Part shown: positions 56,715 through 64,000 of the stretch, piece after piece
Layout: the number at the start of each line of letters is the position of its first letter
Numbering within the stretch: the stretch's first letter is position 1
From: Streptomyces sp. NRRL F-6131
GTDB lineage: Bacteria > Actinomycetota > Actinomycetes > Streptomycetales > Streptomycetaceae
DNA length: 64,000 bases
Assembly (NCBI GenBank): GCA_000719695.1
Contig: JOHN01000031.1
Location: 47,740 to 111,739 of the forward strand
Direction: 5' to 3'
Translations under genes and position numbers: made by a program
The notes under the pieces: generated by a model
The model's database searches: none
Seen by the model: only the letters and a program-made list of their open reading frames with translations
Told to the model about the DNA's origin: nothing

Positions 56715-58868
56715 ATGACCACCCACACCCCAGCGGACACCTTCCCGAGGCAGTACGCGCGCACCCTGCGCTACACCGTCGGCGCTCCCCGGTCGTTCTC
56801 CGTCGCACCCGACGGCTCCCGGGTCGTCTTCCTGCGTTCGCCCTCCGGCGGCGACCGCGCCAATCTGCTCTGGACCCTCGACACCGCCACCGGCGAGGAG
56901 CGGATCGCCGCCGACCCGGCCGCCCTGCTCGGCGGCGGGGAGGAGGACCTCTCCCCGGCCGAGCGGGCCCGCCGCGAGCGCAGCCGCGAGGGCTCGGCCG
57001 GCATCGTCGGCTACGCCCTGGACGGCGCGGGCCGGCTCGCCGCCTTCGCGCTCTCCGGCCGCCTGTTCGTCGCCGACCTGGTCGCCGGCACCGCCACCGA
57101 GCTGCCCGCCGAGGGCCCGCTGGTCGACCCGCGCCCCTCCCCGGACGGCACCCACGTCGCCTACGCCACCACCGCCGGCGAGCTGCGGCTCACCCGCGTC
57201 GACGGCACCGGCGACCGCGCCCTGGCCCGGCCCGACGGCCCGAACGTGACCTGGGGCCAGGCCGAGTTCATCGCCCAGGAGGAGATGCACCGCGACCGGG
57301 GCCACTGGTGGTCGCCGGACAGCGACCGGCTGCTCGTCGAGCGGGCCGACGACACCCCGGTCAACCGCTGGTGGATCGCCGACCCGGCCAACCCGGACCG
57401 CGAGCCCGCCGAGGTCGCCTACCCGGCGGCCGGCACCGCCGACGCCGAGGTCGGCCTCTGGCTGTTCGACCTGGACGGCGGCCGCACCGAGGTGGTCTGG
57501 GACCGCGCGGCGTTCCCGTACCTGGCCCGGGTGCACTGGTCCCAGGGCGGCGTGCCGCTGCTGCTCGTGCAGTCCCGCGACCAGCGGGTCCAGCGGATCC
57601 TCGGCCTGGACACCGCCACCGGCGCCACCGAGCTGCTCCACGAGGAGCGCGACGAGGCCTGGCTGGAGCTGTTCCAGGGCGTCCCGGCCTGGACCCCGGA
57701 CGGCAAGCTGGTGCGGATCTCCGACGAGTCCGGCGCCCGGGCGCTAGTGATCGGGGAGCACACCGTCACCGGCCCCGACCTGCACCTGCGTTCGGTGCTC
57801 GCGGTCACCGCCGACGAGGTCCTCTTCACCGCCTCCGGCGGCGCCGCCGAGACCGACCCCGAGCCCGGCTGGGTCGCCGTCGGCCGGATCGGCCACGACG
57901 GCAAGCGGCTCTCCTGGGAGGCCGCCAACGGCCGCCCGTTCACCTCCGTCAGCACCGCCGTGCACGCGGCCGGCATCACCGTGCGGGCCACCGCCGAGCC
58001 GGACCTGCCCGGCACCCTGGTGCAGGTCGCCCGGGACCTGCCGGAGGGCGTCGTGGTGGACGACATCGCCACCATCGCCTCCTTCGCCGAGACCCCGGTG
58101 ATCACCGCCCGCCCGGTGTTCCGCTTCGCCGGCGAGCGCCGGATCCCCGCCGCGGTCTTCCTGCCGACCGGCTACGACCACGAGCGGGACGGCCTGCTGC
58201 CCGTCCTGATGGACCCGTACGGCGGCCCGCACGGCCAGCGCGTCGTCCAGGCGCACAATCCGCACCTCAACTCGCAGTGGTTCGCCGACCAGGGCTTCGC
58301 CGTGGTCGTCGCCGACGGCCGCGGCACCCCCGGGCGCGGCCCGGCCTGGGAGAAGTCGATCGCCTTCGACTTCGCCGGGGCCACCCTGGACGACCAGGTC
58401 GACGCGCTGCGGGCGCTCGCCGAGGAGTTCCCGCTGGACCTCGACCGGGTCGCGATCCGCGGCTGGTCGTACGGCGGCTACCTCGCCGCGCTCGCCGTGC
58501 TGCGCCGCCCGGACGTCTTCCACGCGGCGGTCGCGGGCGCGCCGGTCACCGACTGGCGGCTCTACGACACCCACTACACCGAGCGCTACCTGGGCCACCC
58601 GGCCGAGCGGCCCGAGGTGTACGACGACAACTCGCTGACCGCCCACGCGCCCGGCCTGGAGCGGCCGCTGATGATCATCCACGGGCTCGCCGACGACAAC
58701 GTGGTGGCCGCGCACACCCTGCGGCTCTCCTCGGCGCTGCTCGCCGCCGGGCGCCCGCACACCGTGCTGCCGCTCTCCGGCGTCACCCACATGACGCCGC
58801 AGGAGGAGGTCGCCGAGAACCTGCTGCTGCTCCAGGTCGACTTCGTGAAGAAGTCGCTCGGCATCTGA
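56715..58868 (+). CDS. S9 family prolyl peptidase, dipeptidyl peptidase IV type
   Basis: A 717-residue serine peptidase. Residues 1-470 form the DPP-IV beta-propeller, with the Glu pair of the substrate amine site in AEFIAQEEMHRDRGHWWSPD. The alpha/beta-hydrolase domain follows, with nucleophile Ser585 in RGWSYGGYLAAL, Asp660 in HGLADDNVV and His692 in GVTHMTPQ. DPP-IV enzymes remove dipeptides after proline. No signal peptide is seen, so it likely acts in the cytoplasm, perhaps on peptides brought in by the opp systems. The frame opens at 56568, but the ATG at 56715 follows a -10-like hexamer. Confidence 0.92.
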   Translation: MTTHTPADTFPRQYARTLRYTVGAPRSFSVAPDGSRVVFLRSPSGGDRANLLWTLDTATGEERIAADPAALLGGGEEDLSPAERARRERSREGSAGIVGYALDGAGRLAAFALSGRLFVADLVAGTATELPAEGPLVDPRPSPDGTHVAYATTAGELRLTRVDGTGDRALARPDGPNVTWGQAEFIAQEEMHRDRGHWWSPDSDRLLVERADDTPVNRWWIADPANPDREPAEVAYPAAGTADAEVGLWLFDLDGGRTEVVWDRAAFPYLARVHWSQGGVPLLLVQSRDQRVQRILGLDTATGATELLHEERDEAWLELFQGVPAWTPDGKLVRISDESGARALVIGEHTVTGPDLHLRSVLAVTADEVLFTASGGAAETDPEPGWVAVGRIGHDGKRLSWEAANGRPFTSVSTAVHAAGITVRATAEPDLPGTLVQVARDLPEGVVVDDIATIASFAETPVITARPVFRFAGERRIPAAVFLPTGYDHERDGLLPVLMDPYGGPHGQRVVQAHNPHLNSQWFADQGFAVVVADGRGTPGRGPAWEKSIAFDFAGATLDDQVDALRALAEEFPLDLDRVAIRGWSYGGYLAALAVLRRPDVFHAAVAGAPVTDWRLYDTHYTERYLGHPAERPEVYDDNSLTAHAPGLERPLMIIHGLADDNVVAAHTLRLSSALLAAGRPHTVLPLSGVTHMTPQEEVAENLLLLQVDFVKKSLGI

Positions 58869-59207
58869 CGCCGGAAGGAGGAAGGAGGGGGAGCGGGGTC
58901 GGATCAGGGAGCCCGGGCCCGCGGACGAGCGGTGCCGGGGCGTTCCCGTCCCGCTCCCCCTTGGCCGCGTGCACCCGCAACGGGGTCGATCTGTCCGGCC
59001 TCGACGTGGGCGACACGGTAGCGGTCGCCCCCGACAGCAGCCCCGACAGCCGCCCCGACCTGCGGCGCGACGGTGACGCGCGTCGTGCGGTCGGCATGAC
59101 GGATGTCATGCCGAACGCACGACGGCGGTGACTGCCGCCGGACCCCGGCCGCGCAGGACTCTGAGGTGGTGCGAAGGACACCACCAGCAGGGGAGAGGAC
59201 CGGGACG
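58869..59207. other. 339-bp intergenic region before the ABC-kinase-regulator operon
   Basis: GGGGGAGCGGG (58887-58897) and CCCGCTCCCCC (58950-58960) can pair across a 52-base loop and may end the peptidase transcript. The 44-bp dyad follows at 59081-59124. No gene is visible. Confidence 0.55.
59081..59124. promoter_or_regulatory. 44-bp dyad upstream of the ABC exporter operon
   Basis: Twenty-base arms (CGTCGTGCGGTCGGCATGAC on the left) pair around a GGAT centre with one mismatch. The inner part ATGAC-GGAT-GTCAT is exact. It lies 83 bases ahead of the ATPase ATG and may bind the response regulator encoded at the end of the operon. Confidence 0.5.
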
Positions 59208-60194
59208 ATGAGCACGGGCGAGGTCGCCGCCTTCCGGGGCGTCAGCAAGAGTTACGGACGGGTGCGGGCCGTGGACGGCCTCGACCTCGTCCTGCGGCCG
59301 GGCGAGACCGTCGCCCTGCTCGGCCCCAACGGGGCCGGCAAGTCCAGCAGCCTCGACCTGCTGCTCGGCCTGCGCGAGCCCGACCGCGGCAGCGTCACGC
59401 TGTTCGGCGGCGCCCCGCGGGCCGCGATCGCCGGCGGCCGGGTCGGCGCGATGCTGCAGAGCGGCGGTCTGATGGCCGACGTCAAGGTCCGCGAACTGGT
59501 GGGGCTCGCCTGCGACGTGCACCCGCGCGGCCGGGCCGTCGCCGAGGTGCTGGCGGACGCGGGCGTCACCGAACTCGCCGAGCGCCGCGTCGACAAGCTC
59601 TCCGGCGGCCAGGAGCAGCGGGTCCGCTTCGCCCTCGCGATCGCCGGCGCCAACGACCTCATCGTCCTGGACGAGCCCACCACCGGCATGGACGTCTCGG
59701 TGCGGCAGTCCTTCTGGGCGAGCATGCGGGCCCAGGCCGACGCCGGCCGCACCGTCCTGTTCGCCACCCACTACCTGGAGGAGGCGGACTCGATCGCCGA
59801 CCGCGTCCTCGTGCTGCACCGCGGACGGCTGATCGCGGACGGCAGCTCGGCCGAGATCAAGGCCAGGGCCGGGGCCCGCCGGATCACCTTCGAGCTGCAC
59901 GAGGCGGACGGCCCGTTCGACGAGGCGGTGCTGCGCCGGCTGCCCGGGGTGCGGGGCCTGGAGGTCACGGCCCGGGTGCCCGGCGTGCGGACGGTGCGGA
60001 TCCGCACCGGCGACGCGGACGCCGCCGTCGCCGCCGTCTACCGCGCGGGCCTGTACCCGCGCGGCCTGGAGGTCACCGGCCTGGGGCTGGAGCAGGCCTT
60101 CCTGACCATCACCGGCGAGCAGGACGCCGCCGAGGCCGTCGGGGCCGCCCCGTCCACCGGGTCCACCGAGTCCGTTCTGGAGAGTGCGCGATGA
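59208..60194 (+). CDS. ABC transporter ATP-binding protein (exporter type)
   Basis: A 328-residue ATPase of the DrrA/CcmA-like exporter class. Walker A is GPNGAGKSS at about 39-47, the signature is LSGGQEQR, Walker B is LIVLDEP and the switch His is in FATHYLEEAD. After the core a C-terminal extension of about 100 residues (GVRGLEVTARVPGVRTVRI) is as in multidrug exporters. GGGGAGAGGA precedes the ATG at 59208. It overlaps the permease gene by four bases. The exported substrate is unknown, perhaps a membrane-active compound or lipid. Confidence 0.93.
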   Translation: MSTGEVAAFRGVSKSYGRVRAVDGLDLVLRPGETVALLGPNGAGKSSSLDLLLGLREPDRGSVTLFGGAPRAAIAGGRVGAMLQSGGLMADVKVRELVGLACDVHPRGRAVAEVLADAGVTELAERRVDKLSGGQEQRVRFALAIAGANDLIVLDEPTTGMDVSVRQSFWASMRAQADAGRTVLFATHYLEEADSIADRVLVLHRGRLIADGSSAEIKARAGARRITFELHEADGPFDEAVLRRLPGVRGLEVTARVPGVRTVRIRTGDADAAVAAVYRAGLYPRGLEVTGLGLEQAFLTITGEQDAAEAVGAAPSTGSTESVLESAR

Positions 60195-60913
60195 CCACCC
60201 TGATCCGGCTGGAGATCCTGCGGACCTTCCGCAACCGGCGCTACCTGCTCTTCACGATCGCCTACCCGGCCCTGATGTACGTCTTCTTCATCCACGCCTA
60301 CGACAGCGCGAACTTCGCCGGCGGGCTGCCGGTGAAGACCTACTTCATGGTCTCGATGGCCACCTTCGGCGCGGTCGGCGCGGTGCTGACCGGCAGCGCG
60401 CAGCGGATCTCGCTGGAGCGCCGGAGCGGCTGGGTGCGCCAGCTGCGGCTGACCGCGCTGCCCGGCCGGGCGTACACCCTCGGGAAGATCGCCGCGAGCG
60501 CGGTGACCACGCTGCCCGCGATCCTGGTGGTCTTCGCGGTCGGCGCGAGCCAGGGCGTCTCACTGGGCGCCGGACAGTGGGCCGGCCTGGTGGCCGCGCT
60601 CTGGCTGGGCAGCTTCGTCTTCGCGGCGCTCGGCGTGGCGCTCGGCTACGCGGCGGCGCCGGACTCGGTGCAGACCGTCGTGATGATCGCCTACATGGCG
60701 ATGGCGCTGTTCGGCGGGACGTGGTTCCCGGTGAGCGGCTCGCTGGAGACCTTCGCCCGGTTCAACCCGGTCTACCTGTACAACCGCCTGGCCACCTTCA
60801 CCCAGCCCGGGCACTCCCTGGACACCGTCGCCGTCGCCGGGCTGGCGGCCTTCCTGGCGGTGTTCGTCGCCGCCGCGGCGGCCCTGTACCGCCGCGACAC
60901 CCGACAGGCATGA
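60191..60913 (+). CDS. ABC-2 type exporter permease
   Basis: A 240-residue membrane subunit with about six helices, for example LLFTIAYPALMYVFFIHAY near the start and MIAYMAMALFGGTWFPVSG late, the ABC-2 type signature. It overlaps the ATPase gene by four bases at its start, and its TGA overlaps the kinase ATG. The partner is certain from this coupling; the substrate is unknown. Confidence 0.92.
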   Translation: MTTLIRLEILRTFRNRRYLLFTIAYPALMYVFFIHAYDSANFAGGLPVKTYFMVSMATFGAVGAVLTGSAQRISLERRSGWVRQLRLTALPGRAYTLGKIAASAVTTLPAILVVFAVGASQGVSLGAGQWAGLVAALWLGSFVFAALGVALGYAAAPDSVQTVVMIAYMAMALFGGTWFPVSGSLETFARFNPVYLYNRLATFTQPGHSLDTVAVAGLAAFLAVFVAAAAALYRRDTRQA

Positions 60914-62163
60914 TGATCGACATGAGCGACGCGCGTCAGACCCACCGCACCGACGGGCATCCGGAGGTGGGTCCGGCGCGCGCGTCGTTCATGAACATCC
61001 CCGGTGCTCCGGTGGAGACCCGACGGCAGCTGATGGTCAAGGTCAGCTGGATGCTGCTCTGGATGTTCTACCTGATCTACCCGGTGCAGGACCTGCTGCA
61101 CGGCGGCCACTCCACGGCCGGACTGGTGGCCGGCTGGCTGGCGCTGGCGGCGTTCGTGGCGGGGTACGTCGCCCTGGTCGTCCTCCGTTCGATGGCGGGG
61201 ATGCGGCCCCGGCTCTGCCGGGCGGTCGTCGCGACGATGGTGGTGGTCGCGGTCCTCACCACCTTCGGTCTCGGCACCGCGTTCCTGACGCTGTTCACCT
61301 ACGCCTCGGTGGCGGTCGCGATCATCGCCCCGGTCCGGTTCGCGCTCGCCTCGGTGGCCGGCATGGCCGGGCTCGCCGTCCTGGTCGGACTGGCCGCGCA
61401 CGCCGACCGCGGCGACATCCCGGCCATCGCGCTGACCGCCTTCCTCTCCGGCGTCGCGATGACCGGCCTGCAACGTCTGGTCGCCACCATGAAGGAGCTG
61501 CGCGAGGCCCGGGCCGCCGTCGCGCACCTGGCCGCCTCCGAGGAGCGGCTGCGGCTCGCCCGCGACCTGCACGACCTGCTCGGGCACTCGCTGTCGCTGA
61601 TCACGCTGAAGAGCGAGCTGGCCGGGCGGTTCATGGACGCGGGCAAGGACGAGGCGGCGCGGGCGCAGGTCGCCGACATCGAGAACGTCGCCCGGCAGTC
61701 GCTGATCGACGTCCGGGAGGCGGTCACCGGCTTCCGCCGGCCCACCCTGCCGGTCGAGCTGGCCGCCGCCCGGACGGCGCTCGCCGCCGCGCAGGTCACC
61801 CTGGAGGCCGCGCCGGAGCTGGTCGACGCCTGGCCGGGGCTGGCCGCGGAGGAGGCCGGCGCGCTCGCCTGGGCGCTGCGCGAGGCGGTCACCAACATCG
61901 TCCGGCACGGCGAGGGCGCCACCGTCTGCACCGTGCGGGCCGACGAGACCTGGGAGGGGGACGGCGAGCGGTACGCCGTCCTGGAGATCGCCGACGACGG
62001 GCGCGGGCCGGGCAAGTCCCAGCCGGGCAACGGGCTCTCCGGTCTGGAGGAGCGGCTCGCCCTGGTCGGCGGCCGGCTGGAGACCGGTCCCGGCGAGCGG
62101 GGCAGGGGCTTCCGGCTGCGGGCCCTGGTGCCGCTGCGGACGGCCTCCGTGACGACCTCGTAG
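60910..62163 (+). CDS. DesK-like sensor histidine kinase
   Basis: A 417-residue HisKA_3 kinase. About five membrane helices occupy residues 45-180 (VSWMLLWMFYLIYPVQDLL; AAFVAGYVALVVLRS), with no large outer sensor domain, so it may read the membrane or a membrane-bound ligand, as DesK does. The phospho-acceptor His221 is in ARDLHDLLGHSLSLI. The ATPase domain has REAVTNIVRHG and GNGLSGLEERL. The first ATG overlaps the permease stop; 60913 and 60922 are also possible starts. It should phosphorylate the regulator at 62407. Confidence 0.92.
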   Translation: MMIDMSDARQTHRTDGHPEVGPARASFMNIPGAPVETRRQLMVKVSWMLLWMFYLIYPVQDLLHGGHSTAGLVAGWLALAAFVAGYVALVVLRSMAGMRPRLCRAVVATMVVVAVLTTFGLGTAFLTLFTYASVAVAIIAPVRFALASVAGMAGLAVLVGLAAHADRGDIPAIALTAFLSGVAMTGLQRLVATMKELREARAAVAHLAASEERLRLARDLHDLLGHSLSLITLKSELAGRFMDAGKDEAARAQVADIENVARQSLIDVREAVTGFRRPTLPVELAAARTALAAAQVTLEAAPELVDAWPGLAAEEAGALAWALREAVTNIVRHGEGATVCTVRADETWEGDGERYAVLEIADDGRGPGKSQPGNGLSGLEERLALVGGRLETGPGERGRGFRLRALVPLRTASVTTS

Positions 62164-62248
62164 CCGACTGGTCCGGGCGGCGGTACCCCGTCCCCCTCGC
62201 GCGTCGGCGCACGGGCGCGGCCCTCCGCCGGCGGGCAGCATGTCAGGC

Positions 62249-62395
62249 ATGCCGAAGCCTGCCGTCGCGGTGCTGATCGTCCTGCTCCTCGCCCTGGTCC
62301 CGTGCGCCGCCCTCACCGAGGCGGGCGGCCCGGACCGGGGGGCGGCCCCGGGGCCGGCCGCTCCGGCCTCCCGCCCGGGAACGGACACGCCGTAA
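62249..62395 (+). CDS. Small secreted or membrane peptide, 48 residues
   Basis: A short ORF between the kinase and its regulator. It begins MPKPAVAVLIVLLLALVP, a basic start and hydrophobic core like a signal peptide, with a possible cleavage after CAA, and then a Pro/Ala/Gly tail ending in DTP. Third codon positions are about 94 % G or C, as in true genes here. CAGCAT ends seven bases before the ATG, and an in-frame ATG also occurs at 62240. The TAA stop is part of the -10 hexamer of the next gene. I know no family; a role as signal for the kinase is a guess. Confidence 0.5.
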   Translation: MPKPAVAVLIVLLLALVPCAALTEAGGPDRGAAPGPAAPASRPGTDTP

Positions 62396-62398
62396 GGT
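62393..62398 (+). promoter_or_regulatory. -10 hexamer of the response regulator gene
   Basis: TAAGGT ends eight bases before the ATG at 62407, in the same CACGCCGTAAGGTCGG context as the Nudix gene at 21794. Confidence 0.4.
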
Positions 62399-62406
62399 CG
62401 GGCGGC

Positions 62407-63039
62407 ATGAGCGACATTCAGAACGACCGGCCCTCCGTGCGCGTGCTGCTGGCGGAGGACCAGGGGATGGTCCGGGAGGCGATCGCCGCGCTGCTCGGGC
62501 TGGAGGGGGACATCGACGTCGTCGCCCAGGTCGGCCGCGGGGACGAGGTGCTGGACGCGGCGGTCGCGCACGACGTGCAGGTGGCGGTGCTGGACATCGA
62601 GATGCCGGGGATGACCGGCATCGAGGCGGCGGCGCTACTGCGCGAGCGGCGGCCGCAGACCAAGGTGGTGATCGCCACGACCTTCGGCCGCCCCGGCTAC
62701 CTGCGACGGGCCATGGAGTCCGGCGCGGACGCCTTCCTGGTGAAGGACGCGCCGGCCGCCGAGCTGGCCGAGGCGATCCGCCGGGTGCTGCGCGGCGAGC
62801 GGGTGATCGACCCGGCGCTCGCCGCGGCCGCGCTCGCCGAGGGGGCGAACCCGCTGACCGCCCGGGAACGGGAGGTGCTGGCCGCCGCGGCGGACGGCGC
62901 GGTGAACGCGGACATCGCCGTGCGGCTGCACCTGTCCGAGGGCACGGTGCGCAACTACCTCTCGATGGCGATCCAGAAGACCGCCGCCCGCAACCGCACC
63001 GAGGCGGTCCGGGTCGCCCGCGAGAAGGGCTGGCTCTAG
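62407..63039 (+). CDS. LuxR-family response regulator, DesR-like
   Basis: A 210-residue regulator. The receiver domain has the acidic pair Glu17-Asp18, the phospho-acceptor Asp63 in VAVLDIEMPG, the Thr switch in VIATTFG and the Lys in AFLVKDAP. The output domain is a LuxR/NarL helix-turn-helix (LTAREREVLAAAADG, then LHLSEGTVRNYLSMAIQK). The ATG at 62407 follows a -10-like TAAGGT by eight bases. It is the partner of the kinase at 60910 and probably acts on the ABC operon upstream. Confidence 0.94.
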   Translation: MSDIQNDRPSVRVLLAEDQGMVREAIAALLGLEGDIDVVAQVGRGDEVLDAAVAHDVQVAVLDIEMPGMTGIEAAALLRERRPQTKVVIATTFGRPGYLRRAMESGADAFLVKDAPAAELAEAIRRVLRGERVIDPALAAAALAEGANPLTAREREVLAAAADGAVNADIAVRLHLSEGTVRNYLSMAIQKTAARNRTEAVRVAREKGWL

Positions 63040-63060
63040 CTCCGCAGGAGCCGCGGGCCG

Positions 63061-63942
63061 TCAGTTCAGCCGGTGGCGGGCGGCCCGGGCCTCCTGGCGG
63101 ACCTTGGCGGCGCCGTCGGGGTCGAAGGCGTCCAGGATCTCCGCGTACGCGTCCATCTCCCGCGCGCCGCCCAGGAAGTCGGCGGTGCGCACCAGCAGTT
63201 CGGCCCGTTCGAGCCGGAGCTGGGCGGGGTGGCGGGGGAGCAGCAGGGCGAGTTCGGTGGCCCAGAGCTGGGTGCGGGCGTGCTCGGGCCGGTCGGCGGC
63301 CCAGACGCGGATGTTGCCGAGCACCCGCAGTACGGTCTCCAGCGGCTGCGCGGGGGTGAGCAGTTCGGGCGTGAACTCGTGGCCGGCGGCGCGCACCAGC
63401 TCAGCCACGTCCTCCAGGTCGAGCAGCCGGCCGCCGTGGAACGGGTCGGCCAGCACGTAGTCCTCGCCGCCGGAGGGGCCGCCGACCGCGACGATGTAGT
63501 GCCCGGGCAGGGCGATCCCGTGCACGGTGAGCCCGGCCCGGCGGGCGACCGCCGACCAGACCAGCGCGAGCATGATCGGCAGTCCGCGCCGGCGCCGCAG
63601 CACCTCGGGCAGCAGCGAGGACTCCAGCCGCCGGTAGTCGGACGTGCGGCCGTGGAACCGCTCGCGCCCGCCGAGGACGGCGGCCAGCAGCGCCGCGGTC
63701 TCCTCCGGCCCGGCCGGGGCCCGCTCGGCGACGGCGTGCCGCACGGCGGCCGCGTGCCGCTCCAGCGCGGCCTCGCAGGCGGCGAGCAGGGCGTCGAGCG
63801 CGGGCGGGCCCTGGAGGCCGTCCGGGTCCGAGGGGTCGGGCGCGGGGGTGTGTTCGGCGGCCGCGAGCAGGCAGAGCAGCACCGGATCGGGGTGCTCGGC
63901 CCGGGCCTCGGTCCGGAAGCGTGCTCTGCTCTGCTCGGTCAC
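63061..63942 (-). CDS. SirB1-family transglutaminase-like protein
   Basis: A 293-residue protein of the SirB1/transglutaminase-like group. The core spans about 85-200, with RLESSLLPEVLRRRRGLPIM, LALVWSAVARRAGL, the His in LPGHYIVAV and the Asp in LADPFHGGRLLD. The cysteine that would be nucleophilic in a true transglutaminase is absent, as is usual in SirB1 proteins, so enzymatic activity is doubtful. The C-terminal third (LRVLGNIRVWAADRPEHART onward) looks like TPR-type helices. It starts with GTG at 63942 without a ribosome site. It is convergent with the response regulator gene, only 21 bases apart. Confidence 0.85.
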   Translation of the reverse strand: MTEQSRARFRTEARAEHPDPVLLCLLAAAEHTPAPDPSDPDGLQGPPALDALLAACEAALERHAAAVRHAVAERAPAGPEETAALLAAVLGGRERFHGRTSDYRRLESSLLPEVLRRRRGLPIMLALVWSAVARRAGLTVHGIALPGHYIVAVGGPSGGEDYVLADPFHGGRLLDLEDVAELVRAAGHEFTPELLTPAQPLETVLRVLGNIRVWAADRPEHARTQLWATELALLLPRHPAQLRLERAELLVRTADFLGGAREMDAYAEILDAFDPDGAAKVRQEARAARHRLN

Positions 63943-64000
63943 GGCGGTGGCGGCGGCTTTCGTACGGTCGGACGGGCGGGGAGGGGCGGGGGTGCGGACG

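Overview
The window is high-GC actinobacterial DNA. The gene content (wblI beside glpX, a polyphosphate glucokinase, SpoIIE-type phosphatases, a bldK-like peptide permease locus after typA, mycothiol enzyme mshB) points to Streptomycetaceae, that is Streptomyces or Kitasatospora. I see no rRNA, tRNA, CRISPR array, integrase or transposase.

Layout. (1) 0.1-13.6 kb is a conserved housekeeping block: class I fumarase, a DUF1707 protein, a WhiB-like regulator, glpX, a DUF4245 protein, a nitroreductase, xseB/xseA, an APC permease, ispH, ppgK, a DUF6542 protein, a VOC protein and ychF. (2) 13.7-15.1 kb is an accessory insert: two YefM-YoeB toxin-antitoxin modules facing each other tail to tail. Around it are a copied fragment of the ychF 3' end and a 16-bp direct repeat. 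(3) 15.2-22.2 kb holds an exported M20 amidohydrolase, a HAD phosphatase, a RibD-like fusion with its two domains in the reverse of the usual order, a methyltransferase, a membrane protein with a secreted septum-formation-like domain, a SPOR-like small protein and a Nudix hydrolase. (4) 22.5-28.2 kb holds two tandem PAS-PAS-GAF-SpoIIE-HATPase proteins.

(5) 28.3-52.2 kb is dominated by peptide import. Three complete-looking five-gene opp/bldK-type operons (lipoprotein, two permeases, two ATPases) lie head to tail between 32.6 and 50.4 kb, directly after typA. Two further orphan binding lipoproteins lie outside them, at 28.3-30.0 kb and 50.4-52.2 kb. The last ATPase gene (OppF type) is intact only in operon 1. 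In operon 2 it is frameshifted by a deletion equivalent to 95 bp, and in operon 3 it has lost 36 codons in frame. Both deletions begin at the same point of the gene, which is either a striking biological coincidence or an assembly artefact.

(6) 52.3-56.4 kb holds a VanW/PG_binding_4 membrane protein, a DUF6113 protein, mshB and a 64-residue membrane protein, all on the minus strand. (7) 56.7-64 kb holds an S9 prolyl peptidase, then an ABC exporter, a DesK-like kinase, a small secreted-peptide ORF and a LuxR-type response regulator in a row, then a SirB1-family protein.

Working together: peptides taken up by the opp systems can be trimmed by the S9 peptidase and feed growth or developmental signalling. 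The kinase/regulator pair probably controls its own exporter through a 44-bp dyad upstream of it. Many genes have a -10-like hexamer 6-8 bases before the start codon and no Shine-Dalgarno sequence, so leaderless translation looks common here.
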